DNA of 64,000 bases from Sodalis ligni (GTDB taxonomy: Bacteria; Pseudomonadota; Gammaproteobacteria; Enterobacterales; Enterobacteriaceae): NCBI RefSeq assembly GCF_016865525.2, contig NZ_CP075169.1:496337-560336 (forward strand), read 5' to 3'. Made by a program: the position numbers and the translations under genes. Below the pieces are notes generated by a model. The model did not search any database, was not told where the DNA came from, and saw nothing but the letters and a program-made list of their open reading frames with translations. Shown here one piece after another: positions 10,398 through 19,900 of this stretch. How positions within the stretch are numbered: position 1 is the stretch's first letter; each line of letters starts with the position of its first letter.

Positions 10398-12521
10398 CTA
10401 AGGCAGCGTCTTCAGCGGCACATTGGGCAAATCGGGATTAAAGCAGCTTTCATAATACCGCTGGATATCCTGGTCGCGATGGCGGCTTTTCAGCAGGCGC
10501 CGCGCTGCCAGGCAGACATTCACCAGCGCGCTGATAATGACCAGCAATAACAACAAGGTGGTGCCCAGGTAACGCCAAACGGCAATGACATCCGGTTCGC
10601 TGTGCAGGGCTATGTGCCGGGTGCCGTTGACATCGACGCTGATATTGGTAATCACCCCCTGCGCGCTGAAGGGTGTGTGCAACAGCATGGACGAGAGACG
10701 CTGCAATTCCCGCCATTGGGCCACGCCGGTATAATCATATAACGAATTGACCGGCAAGGGGTGATCCACCAGCAGCTTGCCCTCGTCGCTGCTGATCAGG
10801 ACCCCGCCCGGGGGAGGACTGTTAAGGGCGTTGGTGGCCAGTCGGGTTTCACTGGCGAAGAACGACCCCGTGGCGGCGTTGACCAGGTTTTCAAGGGTCT
10901 CGGCGCTGACCGGCCGCAATAACACATTCACTCCCTTCAGCGTCCCGCTGCGGGCGCGCTTAACCACCGACGGCCAGTCCCGGGCGTTGGCCAGATTGAC
11001 CAGAGCGGTTTTAAGCCGGGCGCAGGCGGCATCGTCGCCGCACAAATCCTGCGTCTTCAATACGATATTGGCAAAGTCGTCCAGTAGGATCATGCCGGAT
11101 TTTTGAATCGCGTTCGCCAGCACCGGATTTATTTTCGGATCGGAATTCAATTCCGGATGCAGCTGGGTATCGACGGTATTAAGCAGCGCCACCGCCTTGT
11201 CTACGGTGTCCGATTCAGGGGTGGGCAGGGGAACGGCGTTATTCCAGTAAATACTGGAACAGTCGAAGGGCAGGAAGGGATTTTTCGGCGCGGTGGTAAG
11301 CGTAGTATCCACAAAACACATGCCGGTCCCCTGCACCTTCAACGTATCGCCGATACGCAAAGGCGCCGCTTCGAGGGTTTTGGCTTCTGTCGCCTGGATA
11401 TTCTGCGCCCCCTTCAGCCAAGCCGTGCTCAGCGTCAGCGGCAGCGAGAGCGGAACATAGGCCAGCAACAGGCACAGGACAAGCATAGAGCTGCAAAACA
11501 ATACCAGGTTCTTACCCCAGCGCTGAACCGGGAAATTCACCATTTCGTCATGCAGTGAAAGAAACCGGCCCTGACGTACCACCTGGCGATTGATGTAGAT
11601 ATCCACCTCGGTTTTTTTACCCAAATCATGGTCGATAAAAGGCAGCCAGTGGGGTGGGTAAGTCAAATCGATAATGCCCAGCGAAACGGTCGCAAGGCGG
11701 TTGTGGTCGGATTCGCCGAATAGGCCCCAGCGTTTGGGCGTGCCCCGCAGACAATGGATGTCGAGCCGGGTGCGCTGCGACGGCGGCCGGAACAGCATCC
11801 AGCCGCCGCAGAGAATCAACAGACCGGCGACCGCCACCAGCCAGGGCACGGCCACCACGGGCGCCAGCAAACTCATGAACAGCAGCAGCAGCGCCGCGCT
11901 GACCATGGCGGCCTCCCGTATCCCCGAGGGACGGTTGACCGCGTGCTCCTGCGGCGTCTCCTTGCGGATATTCAGCAATTCGACCTGTTCGTTCTCCTGC
12001 TCGCGCATGGAGGAGTTCGGTACCGTCTGCGGCGGATTGACGGTTTGCGGCGCGTAGACATAGTCCACCAGCGAATGCCCATTGAGGGCAATGACCAGCG
12101 GGATGCCGGCTGTTCTAATCAGTTCGACGTGATTCTCTTCGGCGATGAATTGTTCCCATAGCGGGGGCAGGTGGATTTCCGTGCTGTCGAGATAATATCG
12201 CCACGTGTAAGGCGCGTCGGTGACCAGGCCATAGCGGGTAATGGCGTGGGTAGCCGCATAGATGTTCTCGCTTTGCGGGGTCAGTGCCAGTGATTCCGCC
12301 GTCGAGGCGGGCGCCAGCGGCGAGCTTTGCAGATGCTCATTAAGCTTGAAATAGTGTTCAATGGCCGCGCGTTCTTCCGCGGTCAGCTTGCGTGGGATCG
12401 GTTGCAGAAATGGCAAACGCTTGTTTGCGGCGGAGAGATGTCGTTTGCGATAAAGCCGGTAAGCAAGAACCGCGATCGCACAGGCAAACAGTACGGACAA
12501 TACAAATGCTATTGTGCTCAT
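10398..12521 (-). CDS. igaA: Inner-membrane Rcs phosphorelay regulator IgaA (UmoB/YrfF family)
   Basis: 707 residues, close to the family's usual 710. Membrane segments are visible near the N-terminus (IAFVLSVLFACAIAVLAYRL), around residues 200-240 (two adjacent helices), around 340-360 (LVLFCSSMLVLCLLLAYVPL), and close to the C-terminus (YLGTTLLLLLVIISALVNVC). The long region between the last two is periplasmic. IgaA restrains the Rcs envelope-stress phosphorelay, usually by contact with RcsD. It stands next to the yrfG remnant, as in E. coli. A perfect 12-bp palindrome, TGATACGTATCA, lies 46-57 bases upstream of the start (12567-12578). Confidence 0.92.
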   Translation of the reverse strand: MSTIAFVLSVLFACAIAVLAYRLYRKRHLSAANKRLPFLQPIPRKLTAEERAAIEHYFKLNEHLQSSPLAPASTAESLALTPQSENIYAATHAITRYGLVTDAPYTWRYYLDSTEIHLPPLWEQFIAEENHVELIRTAGIPLVIALNGHSLVDYVYAPQTVNPPQTVPNSSMREQENEQVELLNIRKETPQEHAVNRPSGIREAAMVSAALLLLFMSLLAPVVAVPWLVAVAGLLILCGGWMLFRPPSQRTRLDIHCLRGTPKRWGLFGESDHNRLATVSLGIIDLTYPPHWLPFIDHDLGKKTEVDIYINRQVVRQGRFLSLHDEMVNFPVQRWGKNLVLFCSSMLVLCLLLAYVPLSLPLTLSTAWLKGAQNIQATEAKTLEAAPLRIGDTLKVQGTGMCFVDTTLTTAPKNPFLPFDCSSIYWNNAVPLPTPESDTVDKAVALLNTVDTQLHPELNSDPKINPVLANAIQKSGMILLDDFANIVLKTQDLCGDDAACARLKTALVNLANARDWPSVVKRARSGTLKGVNVLLRPVSAETLENLVNAATGSFFASETRLATNALNSPPPGGVLISSDEGKLLVDHPLPVNSLYDYTGVAQWRELQRLSSMLLHTPFSAQGVITNISVDVNGTRHIALHSEPDVIAVWRYLGTTLLLLLVIISALVNVCLAARRLLKSRHRDQDIQRYYESCFNPDLPNVPLKTLP

Positions 12522-12992
12522 GCCATCCCCATCGATACACGAAAAATTTGCGACACATCGAGAATATGATACGTATCAAGCTGGCGCCGTTTCGCGAGCA
12601 TCCACCTTCGACAACGAAACATTCGATCCCTTGATTGATAAACCGCGCAGGAACGAAACAGGACGAGTATCAATACTTAGTACAGGTTAACAATCCATTC
12701 TTACCTGACATATCGGTATTTTCCTATTTTAATCTCAATAATTCTTTTCGCTTGCTACTAGATAACAATGAGTTGCTGATTCTTCCGGCCACTGGCGGGA
12801 AAATGAGCGGAACCGCTATTGACGGTTGCGGCGAAGGTTCTCATTAATGCACAATGCGATCAAGCCTTAAAACCGGCTAACGTTAACACCGTCAACATCC
12901 GGCATGGGAAACGACCTTCATCGTCTGCATCTGTTGTTTCGCCGTTCAGGCGGTTATGCTATGCCATGTATGTCGTCGACTCCGGGATAACT
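12522..12992. other. Divergent promoter region between igaA and nudE
   Basis: 471 bases without a convincing gene. It must hold the promoters for igaA (minus) and nudE (plus). It contains the palindrome TGATACGTATCA at 12567-12578. A 70-codon open frame at 12635-12847 lacks a ribosome binding site and family resemblance and is not called. Confidence 0.5.
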
Positions 12993-13550
12993 ATGGATAA
13001 GCATCTGCAAAAACCAAAAATACATAAAGTCGAAACTGTCGCGCAATCCCGGGTGTTTAATGTTGAATCCGTTGATCTCGAGTTCAGCAACGGGGCGAGA
13101 AGGATTTATGAAAGGATGCAGCCTTCGGATCGCGAGGCGGTCATGATCGTGCCGGTGATCGACTCACATATTGTGCTGATTCGCGAATATGCCGTGGCGA
13201 TAGAAGACTACGAGCTGGGTTTTCCCAAGGGACTGATTGATCCTGGGGAGGATATTCTCACCGCGGCCAATCGGGAGCTGATGGAGGAGGTGGGTTTCGG
13301 CGCCGGCCGGATGGATATCCTGACCAAACTGACCATGGCGCCCTCCTATTTTTCCAGCCGGATGAATATTCTGGTGGCGCGGGATCTTTACCCGCAGCGG
13401 CGCCAGGGCGACGAACCCGAACCTTTACCGCAGGTGCGCTGGCCCATCGCCGCCATGATGGATCTGCTGAACGAGCCGGATTTTCGCGAGGCGCGCAATG
13501 TGAGCGCGCTGTTTTTGGCCCATGCGTGGCTCCTCCAGAACCAGAAATAA
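12993..13550 (+). CDS. nudE: ADP compounds hydrolase NudE
   Basis: 185 residues from the ATG at 12993; an earlier in-frame start at 12819 is rejected because E. coli NudE begins at the same place. It carries a complete Nudix box, G-L-I-D-P-G-E-D then RELMEEVGFG, around residues 95-117. NudE hydrolyses ADP-ribose, Ap3A and NADH-type substrates in the cytoplasm. It is divergent from igaA and converges on mrcA. The 3' gap holds a GC-rich hairpin and a copy of the structured repeat. Confidence 0.94.
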   Translation: MDKHLQKPKIHKVETVAQSRVFNVESVDLEFSNGARRIYERMQPSDREAVMIVPVIDSHIVLIREYAVAIEDYELGFPKGLIDPGEDILTAANRELMEEVGFGAGRMDILTKLTMAPSYFSSRMNILVARDLYPQRRQGDEPEPLPQVRWPIAAMMDLLNEPDFREARNVSALFLAHAWLLQNQK

Positions 13551-13551
13551 A

Positions 13552-13585
13552 ACGGCCGGCCTTCGGCGCGTTCACCCGCCGGCCG
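13552..13585 (+). terminator. GC-rich hairpin just after nudE
   Basis: CGGCCGGC pairs with GCCGGCCG across a roughly 17-base loop, immediately after the nudE stop. There is no T-run, so its terminator activity is uncertain. A similar GGCCGGC/GCCGGCC hairpin opens the repeat block after slyD. Confidence 0.4.
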
Positions 13586-13600
13586 GGCACGGTTTAAGCC

Positions 13601-13730
13601 TTAGTGATAGCGGGCTTACCGTGCCATGGGGCGCTCGGGCAGGCGGGAAAACCACGCCTGCTTCGACCCCATTGGCGCGGTCTCCCTTTAACAGGTTCGA
13701 TGCACGATCGGCGATCGCGGGCCTGGCCCG
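13601..13730 (+). repeat. Single copy of the 107/108-bp structured repeat
   Basis: The outer arm ACCGTGCCATGGGG pairs with CCCCATTGGCGCGGT. The inner arm GCAGGCG pairs with CGCCTGC around the loop GGAAAACCA, followed by the conserved tail TCTCCCTTTAACA. The outer stem has GGGG/CCCC where the 46766-48365 array has GAGG/CCTC, and the inner stem has A-T where the array has G-C: matched changes on both sides. The downstream flank (GCACGATCGGCGATCGCG) mixes features of the two arrays. It lies between the converging nudE and mrcA genes. Confidence 0.8.
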
Positions 13731-13733
13731 CCG

Positions 13734-16265
13734 TCAGAACAGTTCGTGGGATTCGCCGTTATCCATTAGGGTGGTGCCCACTTCATGCACGACTTTATCT
13801 TTTGGCTGCGTGCCGTCGATGAAATACTCTTCGCGGCTGTTGCCGCCCCCATCGGATAATTTGCCGCTGCTCTTGTCGATGCTGACGGTGACGATGCCCG
13901 GCGGCGGCGTGATTTTCTGCTCCGGTATGCCGTCCAGCGCCACTTTCATAAAATCATCCCAGGCCGGCTGGGCGCTTTGCGCACCGCCTTCGCCGCCTGA
14001 GGGGCTCCGGCCCAGGTCGCGACGGTGATCGTCGAAACCTATCCATACCGTGGTTACCGTCTGCGGACCGTAGCCGGAGAACCAGGCGTCCTTTGAACTG
14101 TTGGTGGTACCGGTTTTCCCGCCGATATCATGGCGTTTCAAATCGCGCCCGGCGCGCCAGCCGGTTCCCTGCCAGCCCGGTTCACCGAAGATATTGCTGT
14201 TAAGGGCGTCATGGATCAGGAAGGCCAGCGGGGTACTGATAACATGGGGGGCATATTGCTGCTCGCCGTCCGCTGCGGCCTGTGCGGGAGAAACGGTTTC
14301 CAGCCGCGGCATGGGGACGGCATCGTTATTACCGGGCTGATGGGATACGGCGACATTTTCCATGTCGTCATCGGACAAAACCGCTGATTTATTGGTATCG
14401 CCATATATCACCGGCAGGTTGCAGGTATCGCAGACGGTTTTCGGTTTGGCTTCGAACAGCACGTTACCCGACTCGCCTTCGATTTTGGCGGTGAGGTAGG
14501 GATCTACCAGGTAGCCGCCGTTGGACAGCACCGCGTAGCCGCGCACCATTTGCAAAGGGGTAAACGAGGCGGAACCCAGCGCCAGCGATTCGGTATGTAC
14601 GATGTTCTGGGGCGGGAAACCGAAGCGCTGCAGGTACTCGGCGGCATAGTCCACGCCCATGGCGCGCATGGCGCGCACCATAACGACGTTTTTAGACTGC
14701 CCCAGGCCCTGGCGCAGCCGAATCGGACCGTCATAGGTGGGGGGGGAGTTCTTCGGCCGCCAGTCGGCGCCGGCGCCCGCATCCCAGCGGGAAATGGGCG
14801 CGTCGTTCAAGATGGTGGCCAGGGTCAGGCCCTTGTCCAGGGCGGCGGTATACAGGAAGGGTTTGATATTGGACCCAACCTGCCGCAGCGCCTGGGTTGC
14901 CCGGTTGAATTTGCTCTGGTTGAAGTCGAAACCGCCCACCAGCGCTTTTACCGCTCCGGTGGAAGGGTCCAGGGACACCAGCGCCGAGTTGACGTCCGGT
15001 ACCTGCGCCAGCCACCAATCGTTATCCACCTTGCGTACCCAGATCTGCTGGCCGGGTTGCACCACATCGGTGACTTTCTTCGGCACCGCGCCCTGCAGCC
15101 GGTCGGTTCTGAACGGGCGCGCCCAGTGCATGCCGGTCATGGTTAACTGCACGCTGGTGCCGTCCGACATCATGGCGGCGGCCTGTCCGGCGTCAGCCTG
15201 GGTGATCACCGCCGGCAGCAGCGGGCCGTAAACCGGCAGCAATTTCAGGCTGCCGGTGATGCGTTTTTGATCCCAGGGCGTTTCGCCGATTTTCCATAAA
15301 ACATTGCTCGGGCCCCGGTAGCCGTGGCGCATATCGTAATCAATGACGTTGTTCCGCACCGAGTCCTGCGCCGCCAGCTGAAGCTTTTTGGTGATGGTGG
15401 TGTAGACCTTGTAGCCGTCGGTGTAGGCATTATCCCCGTAGCGCTTGAGCATGTCCTGCCGGACCATTTCAGCGACGTAAGGCGCCGAGAAACTCATCTG
15501 CGGGGCATGGTAGTTGGCCACCAGCGGCGTATTGCGGGCCTGCTCGAACTGTTCTCGGGTGATGTAGTTCTCGTCCAGCATGCGGGACAAAACGAAATTG
15601 CGCCGCGACAGCGCGCGATCGTGGGAGAACAGCGGGTTGAACGTGGAGGGGGCTTTGGGCAAGCCGGCAATCACCGCCATTTCAGCCAGGCTGAGCTGGC
15701 CCACATCTTTACCAAAGTAGACCTGGGCGGCGGCGCCGACGCCATAGGCGCGGTAGCCGAGATAGATTTTATTCAGGTACAACTCGATGATTTCGTCTTT
15801 CGTCAGCAACTGCTCGATGCGAATGGCGAGAAAGGCTTCCTTGATCTTGCGGATTAATGTCCTTTCAGGACTCAAAAAGAAGTTGCGCGCCAGCTGCTGG
15901 GTGATGGTGCTGGCCCCTTGCGTGGCATGGCCGGACATGAGCGCAATGGAGGCGGCGCGCATGATGCCCACCGGATCTACGCCATGGTGTTCATAAAAGC
16001 GGCTGTCTTCGGTGGCGACAAAAGCATGCACCAGGTCAGGGGGTATTTGATCAAGCCGCAAGGGAATCCGGCGCTTTTCGCCGAACTGGGCAATCAATTC
16101 GCCGTCCGCGCTATAGACCTGCATCGGGATTTGCAAACGTACATCTTTCAGAGTGGCGACATCAGGCAGCTGCGGCTCAATGTATTTGTACATGCCGAAT
16201 ATCAACGCGGCTCCCAACAAGATGCAACACACTGCAAAAATTAATAAATATTTTACGAACTTCAC
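13734..16265 (-). CDS. mrcA: Penicillin-binding protein 1A, bifunctional class A
   Basis: 843 residues. A single N-terminal membrane anchor (LLIFAVCCILLGAALIFGMY) is followed by the GT51 glycosyltransferase domain with its catalytic-site segment EDSRFYEHHGVD and GASTITQQLARNFFLSPERT. An OB-like insert follows, then the transpeptidase domain with the SxxK motif SNIKPF, SKN in GQSKNVVMV, and KTGT in GGKTGTTNSSKD. It polymerises and cross-links peptidoglycan from the periplasmic side. It is divergent from the hof operon, as in E. coli, where mrcA and hofM also diverge. No lesion seen. Confidence 0.97.
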   Translation of the reverse strand: MKFVKYLLIFAVCCILLGAALIFGMYKYIEPQLPDVATLKDVRLQIPMQVYSADGELIAQFGEKRRIPLRLDQIPPDLVHAFVATEDSRFYEHHGVDPVGIMRAASIALMSGHATQGASTITQQLARNFFLSPERTLIRKIKEAFLAIRIEQLLTKDEIIELYLNKIYLGYRAYGVGAAAQVYFGKDVGQLSLAEMAVIAGLPKAPSTFNPLFSHDRALSRRNFVLSRMLDENYITREQFEQARNTPLVANYHAPQMSFSAPYVAEMVRQDMLKRYGDNAYTDGYKVYTTITKKLQLAAQDSVRNNVIDYDMRHGYRGPSNVLWKIGETPWDQKRITGSLKLLPVYGPLLPAVITQADAGQAAAMMSDGTSVQLTMTGMHWARPFRTDRLQGAVPKKVTDVVQPGQQIWVRKVDNDWWLAQVPDVNSALVSLDPSTGAVKALVGGFDFNQSKFNRATQALRQVGSNIKPFLYTAALDKGLTLATILNDAPISRWDAGAGADWRPKNSPPTYDGPIRLRQGLGQSKNVVMVRAMRAMGVDYAAEYLQRFGFPPQNIVHTESLALGSASFTPLQMVRGYAVLSNGGYLVDPYLTAKIEGESGNVLFEAKPKTVCDTCNLPVIYGDTNKSAVLSDDDMENVAVSHQPGNNDAVPMPRLETVSPAQAAADGEQQYAPHVISTPLAFLIHDALNSNIFGEPGWQGTGWRAGRDLKRHDIGGKTGTTNSSKDAWFSGYGPQTVTTVWIGFDDHRRDLGRSPSGGEGGAQSAQPAWDDFMKVALDGIPEQKITPPPGIVTVSIDKSSGKLSDGGGNSREEYFIDGTQPKDKVVHEVGTTLMDNGESHELF

Positions 16266-16383
16266 CTGAGATTTCCCATTTCATGTCGTTTGGGCAGTTT
16301 ATAAACAACCGCGCGCTAGTATAAAGGTAAGCCTGCACGTTGGATACGTACTTTTCATTACGGATGATAGGGAGCGGCAAAAC

Positions 16384-17235
16384 ATGGCATTCCGTCTTTG
16401 GCAGGTCGGATTGGAGATTGGAAACGGCGCGGTACGGGCCCTGGCGGTGCAACGCCGGCGAGGGGGTTGGCAGCTTAGACATTGGTGGCAGCGCGCTTTG
16501 CCGGCGGCGTCGTTAAATGAGAAGGAGGAAACCCCTTGCGACGGCGTCGGTCGGCTGCTGGCCGAGTGGCGCAAACAGTTGCCCGGTAGCATTTCGTTAC
16601 GAGTTTGTTTGCCGGCTCATCTGTTTTCGCAGCGGCGGATCAAAGCGCCGGACCGGAGGCTGCGTGAACCGGAACGGGAATGGTATGTCGGCTCCCATGC
16701 CAAACGCCATTTCCCGGAGGACGGCGGCCCGCTGCTGTTTGATTACCAGGACGATCCCCTGGTGCCGCATACCCTGCTGGTCACCGCCGCCCGGCAAACT
16801 GCCGTAGCGCAATGGCAATCTTGCCTGTCCGCCGCCGGTCTTGATCCGCAGATCATGGATTTCATGCCGTGTGCCCTGCGTTGTATGGCCCGCCATGCCG
16901 AACTGGAGCGGAACGCCATGCTGATTCACGGGCTGGACGACGGCTGGTGCTGGATATCCCCTTTGTCCCGTCCTCTTGAATTCGGCTTCGTCCGCCGGGA
17001 GGACGCCTTAGACTTCGAGGCCTTGCGCCGGATAATCGGCCCGCCGCCGTCCGGCGAGAGGGGCGCGGTTTGCCCGGGCGCGTATTTTAGCAGCATCGCA
17101 GGCGCGGACGCGCCGAAGAATGCTCTTGCCTGGCCGCCTTTCGACACCTTCTGGCAGATATTTCCTCCCGTTCCGCCCCGGCCGCAGGCCTTTCTTATCG
17201 CCGGAGGCCTGGCGCTGCGCCCGGAGGATGCCTGA
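16384..17235 (+). CDS. hofM: Type IV pilus-type assembly protein HofM (PilM-like)
   Basis: 283 residues, first gene of hofMNOPQ. The N-terminus (WQVGLEIGNGAVRALAVQRR) has the actin-like fold start of PilM-family proteins. It is probably a cytoplasmic partner of HofN in an envelope-spanning alignment complex. In E. coli this operon is needed to use DNA as a nutrient, and the products resemble competence and pilus proteins. Its stop codon overlaps the hofN start by one base (TGATG). The arginine-rich composition, unusual even for the family, may reflect relaxed selection; no frameshift is visible. Confidence 0.85.
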   Translation: MAFRLWQVGLEIGNGAVRALAVQRRRGGWQLRHWWQRALPAASLNEKEETPCDGVGRLLAEWRKQLPGSISLRVCLPAHLFSQRRIKAPDRRLREPEREWYVGSHAKRHFPEDGGPLLFDYQDDPLVPHTLLVTAARQTAVAQWQSCLSAAGLDPQIMDFMPCALRCMARHAELERNAMLIHGLDDGWCWISPLSRPLEFGFVRREDALDFEALRRIIGPPPSGERGAVCPGAYFSSIAGADAPKNALAWPPFDTFWQIFPPVPPRPQAFLIAGGLALRPEDA

Positions 17236-17787
17236 TGTACCAGGTGAATCTGCTGCCGTGGCGGCAGCAACGCCGCCGCCGCAGGGCAAGGGCGGCGGGG
17301 GCCGTGCTGGCGGCTGAACTGCTGCTGGCTCTCTGTATCACCGGCGGGTTGGCCCTGCGCTGGCGGGAAGAGCAGCCGGTGCTGTCGGCGCGCCAGGCGC
17401 TGCTGCTGCGGCAGCAAGAACAGGCCCGGCGGCAGCGGCATGAGCACCAACAGCGGATGGACCAATGCGCACGGCTGCAGGATACCCTGGACCGTTGCCG
17501 GCGGAACCGGCTCGTTAACCAGCAATATCAGCGTTTTTCAACATTTGCCGGCGCTGTTGCCGCCGGGATTGTGGTTGACCTCGCTGCGCTTGCGGGAGGG
17601 GCGGTTGCTGGCCGAGGGCTGTAGCCGGAGTTATGCCGCCATCGCCGAAACTGATAGCCGCTTAAGGCATCATCCCCCGCTGGAAACGGCGCATTGGCGT
17701 GAAATTGCCCGTTTGGAGAACGGCCTGCTGCGATTTCAGCTGCAAGCCTCCTGGCCGGGGGAGGCGATAAAAGATGCGCCCCGCTGA
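17235..17787 (+). pseudogene. hofN: HofN (PilN-like), single-base frameshift
   Basis: The first ~100 codons give MYQVNLLPWRQQRRRR, a transmembrane helix (AAELLLALCITGGLAL) and a coiled region, as in HofN/PilN, a bitopic inner-membrane protein. At the T5 run 17534-17538 the frame shifts. Removing one T joins QQYQRF to QHLPALLPPGLWLTSLRLRE and the rest of the family sequence to a stop at 17785-17787. As read, the first frame ends at 17622-17624 after 129 residues. The reconstructed protein is about 183 residues. The restored 3' end overlaps hofO by 14 bases, as expected for a compact operon. Confidence 0.75.
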
Positions 17788-18331
17788 ACACTGGCCGTGG
17801 CGCGGGGGGGACCTGTCCTGGCGGGGTTTGACGTCGGCGCTGGCCGCGTCGGCGGCGATTATCGCCCTCGGCGCGTTGCTGCTGCTCCGTCCCGGTCACA
17901 GCGCTCTGGAAGATACGCGCCGGGATATCCGGCAGCTTGAACACGCGCTGCTGCAGCACCGGCGCGCCATGGCCGAATGGCCGGCGCAGACGCGGCTTGA
18001 AACGCGCATTTCATCAATCCAGCGCGATTTGGCCGCTTGCGAAACGGCGCGCCGGAAACCGGCTGTCTTTATCAGATCCATCGATCCCGGCGTTGGCGGG
18101 AAATTAACCTGGCGGGCCGCCCCGCTATCCCCCGCCGGGCACGACTGTCGCCGCCGCTGGACCGTGGCGGCGACCACGGATTATCCGGGGCTGCGCCTGA
18201 TGTTAAAACGTTTGGCCGAGCTGTCGGGCGGTTTATCTCTGGCCTCTTTTGCGGTGGCGGCACGCGGGGGCGTCCTGGATATTGAGTTTGAGCTGGCGGA
18301 ACCGGCGCCGGGGACGGACCATGGAAAATAG
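17774..18331 (+). CDS. hofO: Type IV pilus-type assembly protein HofO (PilO-like)
   Basis: 185 residues with one transmembrane segment near residues 20-40 (SALAASAAIIALGALLLLRP), then a coiled-coil stretch (SALEDTRRDIRQLEHALLQH) and a C-terminal periplasmic domain. This is the PilO-like architecture. It is called from operon position between hofN and hofP as much as from sequence, since HofO proteins diverge quickly. It overlaps hofP by 11 bases. Confidence 0.75.
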   Translation: MRPAEHWPWRGGDLSWRGLTSALAASAAIIALGALLLLRPGHSALEDTRRDIRQLEHALLQHRRAMAEWPAQTRLETRISSIQRDLAACETARRKPAVFIRSIDPGVGGKLTWRAAPLSPAGHDCRRRWTVAATTDYPGLRLMLKRLAELSGGLSLASFAVAARGGVLDIEFELAEPAPGTDHGK

Positions 18332-18632
18332 CCGTCGGCGGGGGGCGCTATTCATCTGGTTAAGCATCCTGCCATTGCCGCCAGGCGCCGCGCCGGTTTC
18401 GGCGGAGCGGGCAAGCGCTGAACGCAATCCCTTTGCCCCGGAACCGGACATCCGGGCAGGACGGACCGACGGCGCGCCGGTAAAAGGATGGGTGGGGGAT
18501 AACGAATGCTGGCATCTTTGGACTACCGATAAGCAAGGCCGCTGGCATAAGCGCGAGGCGGAGGGGCCGGCCATTCCCCCTTTCGCCGCTGATTTTAACA
18601 AGCATGATTTTAACAAGGATGAAATACCGTGA
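18321..18632 (+). CDS. hofP: Putative pilus assembly lipoprotein-like HofP
   Basis: 103 residues from the ATG at 18321, which lies just inside the 3' end of hofO. A hydrophobic N-terminal stretch (FIWLSILPLPPGAAP) looks like a signal sequence. The short conserved piece ERNPFAPE is typical of PilP/HofP N-terminal regions, which tether the inner-membrane platform to the secretin. The last codons overlap the hofQ start (GTGA). Assignment leans on context. Confidence 0.7.
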   Translation: MENSRRRGALFIWLSILPLPPGAAPVSAERASAERNPFAPEPDIRAGRTDGAPVKGWVGDNECWHLWTTDKQGRWHKREAEGPAIPPFAADFNKHDFNKDEIP

Positions 18633-19900
18633 AAGGACGCCGGTCAATTGCAGGATTGCTGTTTTTATTGTTGCCTATCGGGCTTTGCGCCGCGGAATCG
18701 CCCGCTGAATCTTCCGCCGGAAAAGGCAAGCCGGTGACGCTGGTGTTCGACGACGCCCCCATTCAGCAGGTATTGCGGGCCCTGGCTGAGCATCAGCGGC
18801 TCAACCTGGTGGTAGCGCCGGGTATCAAGGGCAATATCAGCCTCAATCTGCATGGCGTGCCCTGGCAGCAGGCGGTGGACCTGATCGTCGGTTCCGGCCG
18901 CCTTCACCTGGAGCGTCGGGGAAATGTGTTGCTGGTTTATCCCGCGGAGCAGCTTGCCGCCCGCCAGGAGCAGCAGGCCGAAGCGCAGCGCCGGCGGGAA
19001 AGTGAACAGCCGTTATCCAACCGGCTGGTGACGCTGCAGCACGCGGATGCCGCCGAAGTGGCGAAAAATATCGGGACATTGCGCAAAAGCCTTATGTCGC
19101 CTCGCGGTACCCTGGTGCTGGATAAACGTACCAATTCATTGGTGTTGCGGGATACCGACGAGGCGCTGGCCAACGTGACCGACTGGATAAAGATCTGGGA
19201 TTTGCCGCTGGAGCAGGTCATGATTACCGCCCATATCGTGACCATCAGCCGCGATAATTTACGCAATATCGGCGTCGACTGGCAACATTCCGCCGATATG
19301 GGGCGGCGAACGGCGAACATGGGGGTGAGTCTGCCCCTGGGGGAGCATTATGCCAGCATGGGGTTCCGTCTGGCGCGCCTGAGCGGTCGTTTGCTGGAAC
19401 TGGAACTGACCGCCCTGGAACAGGAAAACAAGGTGGATATCCTGGCCAGCCCGCGGCTGTATACCGCCCATCAGCGCACCGCCAGCATCAAGCAAGGCAC
19501 GGAACTGCCCTATCAGATGAAAAAGAGCAAAAGCAAAGGCTCGTCCATTCAGTTCAAAGAGGCGGTGCTGAAAATGGAAGTGACGCCGAAAATACTGCGC
19601 AACGGCAAGGTCACTCTCGATTTGCGCCTCAGTCAAAACGTACCCGGACAAATGCTCAAGCAAGGTGGCAATGAGGGTGTTTCCATCGACATGGAGGAAA
19701 TTAAAACCCAAGTGACCATTGCCGATGGGGAAACCATTGTTTTGGGCGGCATTTTCCAGCGCCAAAAACACGAAACCAAGGATAAAATTCCGCTGCTGGC
19801 GGACATCCCCTGGCTGGGACATCTGTTTAAACGCCAACAGGGACACTATAAACAGCGTGAACTGGTTATTTTTATAACGCCCACGCGAATATCAGGGTAA
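18629..19900 (+). CDS. hofQ: Secretin-family outer-membrane protein HofQ
   Basis: 423 residues from a GTG start that overlaps the hofP stop. It has a signal peptide (AGLLFLLLPIGLCAAES), then a secretin/TonB short N-terminal domain (DDAPIQQVLRALAEHQRLNL), an N1-type domain, and a C-terminal secretin domain with ILASPRLYTAHQRTASIKQG and IADGETIVLGGIFQRQ. It should form the outer-membrane pore of the hof system. It appears full length, even though hofN upstream is frameshifted. Confidence 0.92.
   Translation: MKGRRSIAGLLFLLLPIGLCAAESPAESSAGKGKPVTLVFDDAPIQQVLRALAEHQRLNLVVAPGIKGNISLNLHGVPWQQAVDLIVGSGRLHLERRGNVLLVYPAEQLAARQEQQAEAQRRRESEQPLSNRLVTLQHADAAEVAKNIGTLRKSLMSPRGTLVLDKRTNSLVLRDTDEALANVTDWIKIWDLPLEQVMITAHIVTISRDNLRNIGVDWQHSADMGRRTANMGVSLPLGEHYASMGFRLARLSGRLLELELTALEQENKVDILASPRLYTAHQRTASIKQGTELPYQMKKSKSKGSSIQFKEAVLKMEVTPKILRNGKVTLDLRLSQNVPGQMLKQGGNEGVSIDMEEIKTQVTIADGETIVLGGIFQRQKHETKDKIPLLADIPWLGHLFKRQQGHYKQRELVIFITPTRISG

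Noticed and set aside
12635..12847. A 70-codon open frame between igaA and nudE
   Set aside because: No ribosome site, no recognisable motif; more likely part of the divergent promoter region.
12819..12992. Longer N-terminus for nudE
   Set aside because: E. coli NudE begins at the ATG at 12993; the extra 58 codons show no conservation.
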